A stretch of 64,000 bases of DNA, taken from NCBI GenBank assembly GCA_963691705.1, contig OY829539.1, positions 62,780,327 to 62,844,326 on the forward strand. Direction: 5' to 3'. Under the pieces are notes generated by a model. It was given only the letters and a program-made list of their open reading frames with translations, did not search any database and had not been told where the DNA came from. Positions 35,887 through 46,585 of the stretch are shown in pieces. Within the stretch, counting starts at the first letter, position 1, and every line of letters starts with the position of its first letter. A program made the position numbers and the translations under genes. The stretch comes from Viola odorata. Taxonomy: Eukaryota; Streptophyta; Magnoliopsida; Malpighiales; Violaceae.

Positions 35887-36186
35887 GTGCTTGTGGTGGC
35901 CGCTGTGGCCTTTGCTCTGATCCCTGCATCCTCTACAGTGGAAGATGTCATCACTCACGATCCGTACGGGAATCTTGTTACAAGCAGAGCCATTGATGGC
36001 ATTATCGTGACCAAAACCGTCATCTCAAACCCAATCCTTGAAGAGGCACTGCTTACCAATTCCACCAACAAACTTGGTGGTCGTGCCGTTTGTGGGGAAA
36101 CTTGCTTTACGGGCATATGCTACACTCCTGTTTGTGTTTGCGGCAAATGGGACTTATGCCGCATGAATTCTATACAGCAAGTTTAA
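35887..36186 (+). CDS. Cyclotide precursor (start codon not identified)
   Basis: Cyclotides are head-to-tail cyclic cystine-knot defence peptides, abundant in Violaceae. The open frame has 99 codons from GTG at 35887. It shows a hydrophobic signal core ([14 protein letters not shown]), an N-terminal propeptide with the repeat-like segment [12 protein letters not shown] typical of Viola precursors, then one six-cysteine domain with Cys at 69, 73, 78, 83, 85 and 91, and a short tail SIQQV after Asn94. Loop 1 is the invariant GET, with Asn94 as the expected asparaginyl-endopeptidase ligation site. Loop 3 (YTPV, four residues) is like the Moebius subfamily, but loop 5 (GKWDL) lacks the cis-proline that defines it. 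No in-frame ATG exists back to the TAG at 35869, so the first exon is unseen or the start is lost. The family call is firm; expression is uncertain. Confidence 0.82.
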   Translation: MLVVAAVAFALIPASSTVEDVITHDPYGNLVTSRAIDGIIVTKTVISNPILEEALLTNSTNKLGGRAVCGETCFTGICYTPVCVCGKWDLCRMNSIQQV

Positions 36187-36691
36187 TAATGCTGATTAAT
36201 TAACTATGCCACAAGCATGCATATCTCTGTTGGACTATGTCGCTTGTGCTTCTTGTCCTCCAGTGTTTGTGTTTCCCTCTCCCCACTTGAATAATTGAAA
36301 TGATAGAAGTCCAGCAGCACATATATATGTATGTTAATGCATGGTTGCACTACACATGCTGCAGAGGACCATTGCCATACTTGGTGTCCACTACTGTTTG
36401 GTTGACAGCCGGTGTCAACCAGACATTATCCTCACAAAATTAGGTTTCCCGTTTTTCCATCAACCTGATTATCATTTTGTTACGGCACAAAACACTGAAT
36501 TTGCCGTTCGCTACGAGGGCATGCAATTGACATGTTATGTCATCCACTATGTGTGAAAGATGGACAAGTTTGATTTGGGAATCCTTAACATTGCCGGGAA
36601 TTTAAATACAAAGAATCTTACATCCTCCTTCCCATGACAAAGTGAGAAAGCAGCAGTTGCTTTCGTCAAACTCAAAAGAAACACCTTAAAC
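36187..36691. other. Intergenic region between two small secreted-protein genes
   Basis: Holds the cyclotide 3' UTR and the probable promoter of the next gene. The open frame at 36341-36556 has no signal peptide or known motif, so it is not called. Confidence 0.4.
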
Positions 36692-37012
36692 ATGAAAACT
36701 CCTAACACGAGTTCGGTTATGGGCATTTCATGCATGATAATCATGATTTTAGCGGCATGGATGCTCGCGGCAGCATCTGAGGCAGAACAGACGCTACCAT
36801 CTCGTACCTTCCACGCAGGGACGGAAGAAACTGATGTAATGCCAGAGAATGTGGAGGAAGAAGATGACTACGGCTATTGGGATCCTGCACCAGATACTGG
36901 CGACGGCAGTGCCTCTCCAATCCCTCATTTTACAGAAGTGTGCTGTACCTCTCATGCTGGCGTTTGGGATCCTCCACCAGTATCCAGCGGTGGCAACGTT
37001 GCCTCCCCATGA
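36692..37012 (+). CDS. Small secreted protein with a repeated W-D-P motif
   Basis: A single-exon frame of 106 residues that I do not recognise. A signal peptide is clear: a hydrophobic stretch from residue 11 to 28 (ISCMIIMILAAWMLAAAS). The remainder is acidic (EENVEEEDDY around 52-60). It contains two related segments: residues 61-76 begin GYWDPAPD and end SASP, and residues 90-106 begin GVWDPPPV and end VASP. Between them lies a CC pair (84-85). Tyr60 is preceded by acidic residues, a context used for tyrosine sulfation. The layout of signal, acidic spacer and small C-terminal repeats is that of a secreted peptide precursor. No known peptide-hormone motif matches well. It sits 0.5 kb downstream of the cyclotide gene, on the same strand. 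Confidence 0.6.
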   Translation: MKTPNTSSVMGISCMIIMILAAWMLAAASEAEQTLPSRTFHAGTEETDVMPENVEEEDDYGYWDPAPDTGDGSASPIPHFTEVCCTSHAGVWDPPPVSSGGNVASP

Positions 37013-38596
37013 CAGGATAAATTCATCCAAGTTCATATTCTTATATAGCTTACTTGGTTCGCTTCAAAGCGTCGTACTTTAGATGGCTTGAATAAGTGGA
37101 GGCACTCCACCAAATTTGGTACTTGAGCAATGGATATATGTATAATAGTCTTTCAGGTTATTCTCGCGTGCTACTGCCTTTTCACTGTGTCCAGCTCTCA
37201 TTTCTATGGCCGCGGCCTAGTTGCCACCGCCAATACAATAATGTAAATCATCCAAGCCCAACGATTAAGCAAATTACAGTCAAGATATTCTTCATTGCTT
37301 ACTAGCATAAACAAAAGAGATCTTTCACAAAAACATGAGTCCTCAAAAAAGCTGGATCATATATATTTCTCATTGCAAGTACCACATAACAGTAGTAAAC
37401 AACGCTAAGATAACAAAACTTGTGATTCAGATCCAACAAGCAGGTGTACAAAACGCTGAAAGTAACATGGAGTACGTAACAGTTGGTGTATGACACTTTT
37501 GCTTAATCCAACGGGAGTGCCGAGAGCTTCCCCTTTGTCCGTTTATCCAATTGGGATAAGGAAATAACATGAACATTTTCCAGGAACCAGACCTCGTGCA
37601 ACAATCACCTATTTAAACCAGAGGGAGAAAAGAAATCAACCACCAAAACAAAAGGCATATAGCTTCGTTACTAGACGTAAAAATAGAGAAAACACAAGAC
37701 TCAAGGAAGCATCTTTTTTCCTGTCTGTTAATAAACCCCATTGCTACTTGGACTCCTATGAACTACAGTATCTATAGCTAATGATGTTACCTCCTCTGCT
37801 TGAATAAGGACTATCACATTGGTTCTGGACTATTGGGAATTCGGTCCACACCTATACACATCAGCTGCAGGCCATGCATCTTTATAGGCTATGTTAATTC
37901 TATTATAAAACTAGTTGTTTTACTACAACTGAGTATTTTCCCCTCAATCTAATTGCTGTTGCAAGCCTGTTTTCTAATCCTTGAGTTAGGATTTTTAATT
38001 CTATGGCATATAGATAACGTCATGGAAGGGGAATTCAAGGCCTGGAAGCTAGGATTATAAGATGCTACCATCTCGTACCTAGAGGAATTAAATTAATCAG
38101 GGCAAAAGCTCTAGATAATTGATGTCATCAAAAGAACTATCATGGACAACAAAATTCAAAAATCTCATCTGAACAGACTACAGAGGCAAATACAATATGG
38201 CAGAACCAGTTCCGTCAATCCTGCAGTTTGCTGCCACAAAGGCCCCATTTTTTTCCCACTGAAAAAGGGACTTCATACCGGGCTTCCTAGATTTTGAATG
38301 TTGAATGTTGCGTAAAACTAGTAAGACTAATCAGATAAGCTTTGACTTAAGAATCAAAAGGAATTTCAAACTTGTTACATGAGATAATCCTAGCCAAGAG
38401 TCAACTCAGTAGATATACTCTTCCACTAGCCGTTTATGTTTTGTCCACACCTATGATATTGTTCTTTCTTATGCTATCACCTCAAGAGCAAAGGAATTGC
38501 ATAAATCTAACTCCCAAAATAAAAAGTAGTCATTATTGAATTTCCTAAAAAAAAATAACTCCCTACTAATAGAAAAGAATTATATAATCAGAATAC
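37013..38596. other. Intergenic region
   Basis: About 1.6 kb with no recognised gene or transposon end. It contains the 3' UTRs of the secreted-protein gene and of LTV1, which converge here. Confidence 0.4.
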
Positions 38597-41166
38597 CTAT
38601 GTAAGATGAATTGAAGAGGGGCCAGCCACAGCAACAGTTCTCTGTGCACGTTGTGCTTCAAGGCTATGAAGATATTTCATCTCTTTTTTCCTTTCTCGAG
38701 CAGCAGATCTTTCCTTCTTCACCGCAGCCTGGATTCCAATGCCATTGTCAAGCTCAATAGGCTAAGAGGAAAATAAGCATACACCTAACATTAACTATTC
38801 ATCATCTTCTCTTGAAAACAATATCATTTTCTTTAGAATTATCATCATTTGGGTGCAATAATGGATACTCTACTCATTCATCTGCCAAAAATATCACAGC
38901 TCTACGGATCTACGCAATTAGATTGTCAAGAACTGGAGCTAAAACAAATGGTAATTATTACCTTCCGTTCTTTCTTCTCCTCCTTTGACTCCAGACCATG
39001 CTTCTTCCTCTTCTGCTGTTCAGTATTTAAGTTAGGCACGCTTTTCATCTTTTCTTCAGCAGAATTTTCACTGCAATGTAAATACTCCACAGGCAGCCCC
39101 GCTTTTCCTTTGAGAGCTATCACTTTCTTCTTTCTAGCAGTTTCTGGAGCCTCCAGTTTAGCAGGATGGTTATCCAGATTTGAATATGTCGTGACGATGG
39201 TCTCACAGTCCCACAGTTCTGACTCAGAACTGCTTTCCTCTTCGATAATAACCTCCACATCTTTGTCATTATTTTCATAATTCTTGCCATATTCTCTACA
39301 TCGGAGAATGACATCAGCGGCTGAGTCTAACAATTCTTTATCTTTTGAAGCACCATCACAATGCAATAAATCTGCAGGAGCTTTATATTTTCCATCAAGT
39401 TCTGAGCTATCCAATTTGTAGCCATTGAGGGAATTTTTCAGCTTGTCTGCGAGTGATTCTTCTTCTTCATCATCTATGTAACCACCATATTCACCATCCT
39501 CAGTATCTGTGCCGTATTCCTGGCATTCAAGCTGCAAATGAAGTAAACATTATTGTATGGAATTGAGTTAAAATAACAGGGACAAGAAAATATCTGAAAT
39601 TTGACCAGTAGGAAAAGCCATTTATTTCAGCAATACGAGAATATGATCAAAATTAAACGAGTACATAAGAATCAATCAAGAGGTCAGACATGAAATTTTC
39701 TACAGGATGACAAGAGAAGCAATATTTTTCACAACAGGAAACCAGAAACCTCAAAGGAAATAATGACAGAACACTTTGATGACTAAAATTAAGAACCTAA
39801 GCTTTAAATATAATTAAAGCATACTTCAGAATGGTTGAGTTCCTAGCATGAATAACAAACAACTAAAGTCACAATACTTAGTCTTACATATTAATTTTAC
39901 ACAATTTGATTCAGGTGAACAGAATTTAGCATTACATGTGTTGACATTACGGTAGAGGAAGCTTAAATTAGCTAATTGCACTTAAGCTAACAAACCATGC
40001 AGTTTTCTTAACAAGTTTGTTGTGATCTATCAAGAGGTCAGACATAAACGCATCTAAAAGTGCATGCTGCTAATAGAAACATTGACAAGATGAAAGCATA
40101 GGCGATTGAATTGGACATCACTGTACAACAGTTCAAAACAATATTTGTGATTGCATGAGCCATTGCCCCTACATCCACAAACCAAACATAATTTCACAAC
40201 GTAACTCCCAAAAGAAGAAAATTAACAGAAAAGTCTCACCAAATCAAATTGCTCATCCAGGCCCCGACGAACACGCTGCTCCTCACTAACAAAATTATTC
40301 TGATGCCTGGCACCACTAACAAATTGATTATTTACATCATTAACCACCTTAGACTCACCAACCAAATGCAACTTTTTATCTTCATCCAAATCCTCTCCAT
40401 CCTCAGGAAGATTTGCACAAACTACAAAATCCTCCTCCAGATCCTCAACATCTGAACCAAACCGCGACAAATCACTATCATCAAGCAATGCAGCAACTTC
40501 AGGGTCCATCACCTTCTGTACCCTAACACCAACAGTTTTTGCCGCCACACTGTAAATAGATTTATCATTCTTATCTTCATTCTTCAATTCAGGTACCCTC
40601 ACTCTAGATGCATCATACGCCTAACAAATTCAATCATCATTGTAGTCAGTAAAAAGCAAGTTTAAAAAAAAATGAAGCAAAAGCGAAAAAAGAAGAAATA
40701 TTTCTCTAACCTTAACATCTCCAGGAAGTTGATCAAGCTTGGCTTTTGTGTTATGAAAAAAAGCAGACCCACCTCCAGTGTTTTTAATCTCTCTTAAATG
40801 AGATAAGTAATTGTATCCATCATCAGGAAAACCCAACTCTAATATCTCCCTCCTCACATCCTCCGGTAAACCCGAGGAGGCTGCTGCTCCATGAATCCCA
40901 CCTCCAAAGTTCACTAAATTACCACGATCCCTTTCCTCACCATCAACATCGTCGGGCGCGTCAGCGAAAATGGAATTTGGGTCCTCCTCATCATAGTTTT
41001 GTTGGCTGTTTTCATTGAAAGAGTCTAGCGAGTACTGATTGTTGTCAACTCGGACAAAAACACGATCGTTGCCGGGTTTGTCATCGTAAATCGGATCGGA
41101 TGAGTCTCGAGCAAATAACTGGAAAGTCGCGGAGTTCTTCTTGTCAATGAATTTCTTCTTGCCCAT
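38597..41166 (-). CDS. LTV1: LTV1 ribosome-biogenesis factor
   Basis: LTV1 assists late assembly and export of the 40S subunit and leaves after phosphorylation. Exons (descending) are 41166-40711, 40620-40240, 39531-38962 and 38728-38597; phases agree and give 512 residues. The N-terminus MGKKKFIDKKNSATFQLFAR is characteristic. The body is rich in acidic low complexity (YGTDTEDGEYGGYIDDEEEE). The C-terminal part is strongly basic (KKERSAARERKKEMKYLHSL), as in family members. The gene appears intact. Its first 85 codons recur as a fragment at 60.7-60.9 kb. It lies head-to-head with a TMCO4-like fragment, so the promoter is within the duplicated segment. Confidence 0.93.
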
Positions 41167-43092
41167 GTTGGTAGAGGGAACCTTGAGCTATGAGAAGTGG
41201 GACTGAATAATTTGGTGTGCTCGTAGAACCCTAAAACCCTGGAAGGAGATGGGTGTGTGACCGCTGTCGCAAAGATAAGTGTGTGGGTTGTGTGTAAAAC
41301 GTACATGGGCTTAAAAGGTGGGCCGTACTGGATTTTGGTGTAAAATTTTAAAGCTCATTTTTAGAGCCGTAGGCTAGTAATGGGCCGCCCGGCGGCCCTA
41401 AGTATATAATATTTATTATTTTAATAATATTAATTTGCGTAAATGTTTTGAGTAGATTTTTGCTTAAATTTAAAATCAAACTATATATAACTATTAGATA
41501 TATCATATAATTAAATAGTACTATGATTTAATACTCCTATAATTATCAAAATCAATGATATAAAAATGAAACCTAGGTTTAAAATCATTATAGTAATAAA
41601 AAAATCTTATGATGCTCGCCATCGTGTGGCTTTGCGACTGCTAGCCACATGGTTGAAAGTAGAATGGACAGAAGTGTTTGTCTGCAAACCTTATTATTTG
41701 TTGTTTAGGTATGTGCCATGTATGGACTGTTTTCTTTTTGTAGGAAGCCATGGAGGTCATGGTTGCTTGCTCTCTAATGGGTTTACTGAAAGAGGATAAG
41801 AGTGGAGATGGTGAGTTTTCAGAAAGCTCAGGGAATAAGTGGAAGCGTGGTGGCATCATTTGTGCTGCAGCTTTAACAGGAGGAACTTTGATGGCCATTA
41901 CTGGCGGTATGTAGTTCATCGTTAATAGAATCAGATGTGACGTTGATGAAGAGATTGACTTATTTGATTTATCATTGACCCTATATCTTGCACCAGCAAT
42001 TGTGCAGGGACTCGGTGCTCTGGCTCCTGCCTTCGGTAGCATTATTCCTGCAATTGGAGCTAGTGGGTTTGCTGGGGCAGCAGGTGCTCTGGGATCTGCT
42101 GCAGGTTCCATTGTATTGGCTGCATCATTTGGAGGTAACCATTTATGGGATTAATGAAGTGATTGTCCCAGGGTTTGTCTTACCCTGTCGATATTTTCTT
42201 AGTTTTGTAGTTTATTTATTGTTATGGATTTATATATGCCAATGTTCTGAATACTTCACTGGCTTTGGCAAGAACTGCCGAGCTTCAGTTTCAACTCCCT
42301 TTCCACTCTATTCCTCTCTCCTGCTCCCTTCTTGCTCTTTTCACCCATAGGCATTCATGCTCAACATAGTATGCGATTTTTTAGTTTCAATGTCTCTTTG
42401 TTTCTATTTAAATTTGTGGTTCAATTTCTTAGGTGGATTAACACTTTAGAAAAATAAACTAATACTTTTTGAGAAAAGAATGCTAATAACTGTACTGAAG
42501 TTCTTAAATATGAAAATTTTATTGCTCAAAATGTATAGTTATGAGGCTATCAAACTCATTAAAATTAAGGTGGAACTGGAGTGAACTAGAACTAGAATAC
42601 CCACAATTCTGTATCATTTGTTGTTAAAAGATGCAGAATCCTAGATTGGCTCATCAGTATGTAAAACAGTCTGAATATAGTACAGAATAATGCTATAAGT
42701 AAGATAAACTGTCCAACTGCTACGGGTGCAAACTAGAGAGTCATCTTTTATGCCTATTTTAGATTTACTGGGGTGACAACATAAGATGGATTCTGATTCT
42801 CTTGCTCTCTGTGCCTTCCAGCTGCTGGTGCTGGCCTTACCGGGACTAAGATGACTAGGCGAATTGGTGGCATAGAAGAATTTGAGTTCAAAGAAATTGG
42901 GGAAAATCATAACCAAGGCATGAGTTGTATTGTGCAATTTGTTCATTTATTGTTATTCCTCAAGATAGAAGCTCGCCGATAAGGGGGTGTTAAGCCTCAT
43001 TACATACAGTGCAACTGCTGTATGATTCTTGACTAGGTTTTTCCTTGACAGCGACTGGCGGTTGGCATCCTAATCTCTGGATTTGCTTTTGA
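40911..43092. repeat. 2.2-kb direct repeat, left copy
   Basis: This stretch is near-identical to 60685-63009 in the same orientation. It covers the first part of LTV1 exon 1, the divergent promoter and five TMCO4-like exons. Its right edge is sharp: after GGATTTGCTTTTGA the two copies diverge completely. Relative to the other copy it lacks a 234-bp Stowaway insertion and keeps a ~105-bp intronic stretch near 42430-42530. Confidence 0.9.
41605..43092 (+). pseudogene. TMCO4/DUF726-like gene fragment, copy 1
   Basis: The family has a membrane-associated region and an alpha/beta-hydrolase-like C-terminus; its plant function is not known to me. Exons are 41605-41673, 41744-41906, about 41992-42134, 42822-42919 and 43052-43092. 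Recognisable stretches are YDARHRVALRLLATWLKVEW, GGIICAAALTGGTLMAITGG, and AAGAGLTGTKMTRRIGG. The usual ~200 N-terminal residues are missing. The third exon has lost 12 bp that included the splice acceptor (compare TTGCAGGCCTTGCTGCACC in copy 2 with TTGCACC here). The gene is cut at 43092, before the hydrolase part. The first two exons and the fourth keep an intact frame, unlike copy 2. Confidence 0.8.
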
Positions 43093-43839
43093 AGATTGGG
43101 AAATTTCATTATGTGAAGATCGGTAAATCCATTGTGTAAAGTTTCGAAAAAGTTCAGGACTTGATAAATGAGGGATTTCAATTTCTTGGTGCCTAGCACT
43201 GCTGTTGGAAAACAATCTGGACAAAGATGTCGGATTCGTATATATATTGTAAGCTTAAATCAGATATTATGAATCCAACGGAGTAATAATATATAGGTCG
43301 TATGATACCTTAAATCTGCGACAACTACAACATCGGATGCTGCCATCGTCTTCATGCGCAGCACACATTACTTGACCCCATGTCCCTATCCTTGACTGAT
43401 CACCTTTAATTAGCTGATTACCAGTTAGCTAATTGAAGAGAGAAAAGAAAAGAAAAATTAACCGTCGGCAAGTTTTGCTAAAAGAAGGAGAAAATAATGA
43501 AAAAAAATAGAAGGGAACAATACATCTCGGGCACAAACAGCACAACGCTGTTTGGAAGTCACGACCTCTTTCCATTCCCAGTGAAGATTGGGAACCTGCA
43601 TGCGCTAAACATTATACTATACGCACCGAATAACATATTAAAGTAAACGAGACTGATCTTGTATGAGCATTATTTGATTTATATATAAAAATAATAATGA
43701 TATTACATGTTATATACGTACATTATAGTTATACGTGTATAAATTATAATGTTACCTGTGGTACTTGTTGTTTAAGTTTGTAATTTACAAGTTGAAGTTT
43801 TGAAGGTTTGGAAGATGAGGATGAACTCCAGTTGCCCAT
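43093..43839 (-). pseudogene. DA1-like LIM protein, truncated at the duplication junction
   Basis: Four exons fit by splice sites and phase: 43839-43756 (MGNWSSSSSSKPSK, a possible N-myristoylation start), 43595-43524 (ending RCAVCARD), 43395-43309 (GTWGQVMCAAHEDDGSIR then CCSCRRFK) and 43253 to about 43093 (RHLCPDCFPTAVLGTKK). The cysteines and histidine align with the second LIM domain of DA1-family ubiquitin-activated peptidases, which limit organ growth: C-x2-C, C-x2-H, C-x2-C, C-x2-C. The first LIM/UIM region and the C-terminal metallopeptidase are absent. The frame runs into the TMCO4-like repeat at 43092, so the 3' part was removed by the rearrangement. A short LIM-only product is possible. 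Confidence 0.6.
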
Positions 43840-44001
43840 ATATATCTAAGTCAAACCTTTTTGACAAATTTCAAATACTAATTAAGCAAAATAATACATA
43901 CATATGTATATAAATATACACGTGGTATTTATGTTCCGCATGCATGCGCCGTATTTATAATGAAAAATATATATAATTTAATAGCGCAATTAATTAATAT
44001 A

Positions 44002-44737
44002 CAGTAGAAACTCGATAAATTAATACTCGATTATTTAATAAACTCTCTAAGATAATATTTTTGGCCGGTCCCGACTCGGGGATAGGGTGCTAAATTAATA
44101 ATTCGCTAAAATTATAAGATAATACATTTTTGATAATTTCTTTAGACCCCATATAAAATATAAATTAATAATTCCTTATATATAGCATATTACATGAATG
44201 ATTTATGAAGGTTTCTTGAAAAATGACTCAATTGTCTTTTGTTTTTTGTTGAAATCAATTTCCACTTGAATGTCGTTTCTAATTTTCCTTAGCATGGTAA
44301 GAACTTCTGGTGTTGTTTTCTTATAGCTCAACAAGAAATTGTTCAATGTGATTGCCGCTTTAATAGCTTCGTTTCGCAAAGGGGGCTCCATTGTACAACT
44401 TTCATCATCTTCTTCATCGATATCATCTTTATTAATTCCAATAACGCTTTCAATAATTTCTTCATCAGTCAACAACTGTGCAACTACATTTTCTTCTGGG
44501 TGAGTCAGAACATCTTCGACATCCATTGCATTGCGATATACAGTACATGCATTGTATACAATAATTACAGTAAGTGGAAGCTTGAAAGGTGTTTGTAAAC
44601 TAAGTATTTTACTATAAATTAATAAAATATTAATTAATATATAAATTATTAATTATTAATTTATCGATTAATTAATAACTCTTTTAATTAATAAATTTTG
44701 GTCGTCCCAAGTGTATTATTTTATAGAGTTTCTACTG
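44002..44737 (-). mobile_element. Emigrant/Lemi1-like (pogo superfamily) element with transposase remnant
   Basis: A 736-bp element flanked by TA (44000-44001 and 44738-44739), with the same ends as the element at 14499-15186 but inverted (CAGTAGAAACTCGATAAATT at the left). Nearly all of the smaller element can be matched within it. It retains a longer piece of the transposase 3' end, listed separately. There is no catalytic DDE core, so it is non-autonomous. Confidence 0.85.
44203..44526 (-). CDS. Pogo-type transposase C-terminal tail, intact 107-residue frame
   Basis: The frame begins with ATG at 44526 (MDVEDVLTHPEENVVAQLL) and ends QKTIESFFKKPS. It has an acidic middle and a helical lysine-rich end, as in the tails of pogo/Tigger transposases. 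The last residues fit a PCNA-interacting (PIP) box, Q-x2-I-x2-F-F. Pogo transposase was reported to bind PCNA, so the motif is meaningful. DNA-binding and DDE domains are missing. It is probably a leftover and not a working gene, although the frame is clean. Confidence 0.55.
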   Translation of the reverse strand: MDVEDVLTHPEENVVAQLLTDEEIIESVIGINKDDIDEEDDESCTMEPPLRNEAIKAAITLNNFLLSYKKTTPEVLTMLRKIRNDIQVEIDFNKKQKTIESFFKKPS

Positions 44738-45182
44738 TATAGGAAATAAAAGTGAGGTTTCTAATATATATATATATAGGAAATAATATATTAATTAATA
44801 TATAGGAAATAAAAGCGAGGTTTCTATTACAATTTGATTTATTTTATGAAATAAAAGTGGAAACCAAAAAAAGAAGAACACATTGGTCTTTTTAGTTGAC
44901 CATGAAGTTTGGAGGAAAGTTTAACCAAAATTATTATTCCCAACTTAGGAATAATATTTTACCTATTCGACCGTGATTATATTTTCTCAATTAGTTGATT
45001 CGATTCATTAATAATTGCATTCTTTACTATATCAATTTAGGATTTTATAAAGATAAACTATGTATATATACTCGCCATAGCAGAATTAATACAAGCAAGC
45101 ATGTTTGGACATTTTACATATATAGGGTTTTGCTTTTGTTAGTAATGTTCTTTTTATAATCTGATTTGTGTGATTTGATAAC

Positions 45183-45470
45183 ATGAAAGCACCGGTGGTA
45201 ATCGTTGCTGTTTTGTACTGGGGTTTGGTGTTTGGGGCATTCTTCTTGCTCTACATGTTGTGTGGAAGAAATAGGCGATCAGGCGGTGATCAATCAGGTG
45301 AAGGAGCTTGATGATCATGACGGAGAAGGCAGCGGCAGCGAAAACTCCTCCTCCCATCAATCTGTTCCTGCCTTGTTACAACTTACAAGTGTAACGATGG
45401 TATGTCGAGGGTGCCTATGCTTCCCGTATCTGAGGTTTCACTTAATTAATTAATTATATCCATATTTAGT
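45183..45470 (+). pseudogene. Gene A: degraded paralogue of the membrane/zinc-ribbon gene
   Basis: The ATG at 45183 opens a 42-codon frame (MKAPVVIVAVLYWGLVFGAF...) with one membrane helix, stopping at 45309-45311. In another frame, 45302-45363 encodes KELDDHDGEGSGSENSSSHQ, which matches the tail of the array peptides and gene B, so an indel separates the halves. The upstream sequence (ATCTGATTTGTGTGATTTGATAACATG) is homologous to the leader of every array unit. Downstream, TTCCTGCCTTGTTACAAC and GGTGCCTATGCTTCC match parts of the gene B zinc-ribbon region after a deletion of the linker and most cysteines. The tail TTAATTAATTAATTATATCC also recurs after gene B (about 60035). Confidence 0.65.
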
Positions 45471-46585
45471 AGGTGGATCGATTTGGTGTATTAATAATTA
45501 TAAAAAAACTAATTTGAATGCAACAAATTAATTCTCCCAATCTTCTTCAGTTTCTTGGTTTGTTTGTTTTTTTTCCTTTTTCTTTTTCTTTTTCTTTTTT
45601 TAGAGTGTTTTCTACGGTAACGTAATATCGTTAAATTAAACTCGCATCACTAATTAATTATTAGATTTATTAATGATATAAGTATTATAATTATAAAATT
45701 ATTAATTAATTATTAAATCTATTTAACAACATTACCACACAAATGACATTATAAGCACGTTTTCATTAATGTATGACTTTTATGACATTTTTATTTTAAA
45801 CTAAAGTTTTAAAATATATCGTGGGTTTGTACATTTATTAAAAAGCACCATTCCTCCTCTTTATTCTTTAACTTTTCTTGTACATATATATAAATTAATT
45901 TTGGAAAACGGAAACCAAAGACAGGAAAACATTGCTCTCTTTGTATTTCTGTTATTTTTGGAGTTTCAACTTTCAACTTCGACACTCATTTTCATCACAA
46001 CCAAATTGGAAATATTCGTTTGTGGGAAGTTGTTATGATGCCACGTATTTTCTCCACCAAATTTGGGCTTTAACTACTGCTACAATGATGGGCCTCGGTT
46101 ACTAAAGAGTGTACATTTGACTCCTCTACGCTAAAAGAACAAAATTGTCTAACCCGTCCGTATACAGATACATAACCGACCCATATATTCGGATTTTTTG
46201 TGTGGATAAAAAGTCCGGCCTATTATTTTTGTGGATAAAAAGCCATTATTTTTTCCCATTATTTTTTTTTGGATCTTGACGTTGAGATTTTTTTGTGTGG
46301 ATAAAAAGCCCGGCCCGGCCCATTAATTTAGACCCATTATTTTGGAAAAACGGAAACCAAAAACATTGCTCTCTTTGGAGTTTTGATGTTTGTTATTTTT
46401 TGTTATTTTTGGAGTTTTGATTTTTGTTATTTTTGTAGTTTGTTTCTTGACTCTCATTTTCATACTTTTTACAGAAATGTTAACTAATGGATGTGACCCA
46501 AAACTAATTCATCTCTTTATTTATATATATATACTCTTTTATTACCATTTTTCTTTCTATCATCTGATTTGTCTGATTTTATAAC

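Noticed and set aside
36692..37012. Assignment of the secreted protein to PSY, CIF, CEP or PIP peptide families
   Set aside because: A DY context and proline-rich repeats are suggestive, but the conserved cores of those families are not present.
46390..46584. 64-residue hydrophobic frames repeated in the array spacer (LLFFVIFGVLIF...)
   Set aside because: They begin at TTG, not ATG, in T-rich sequence. Only the ATG-started 3' part (from 46477) is discussed, as an upstream frame.
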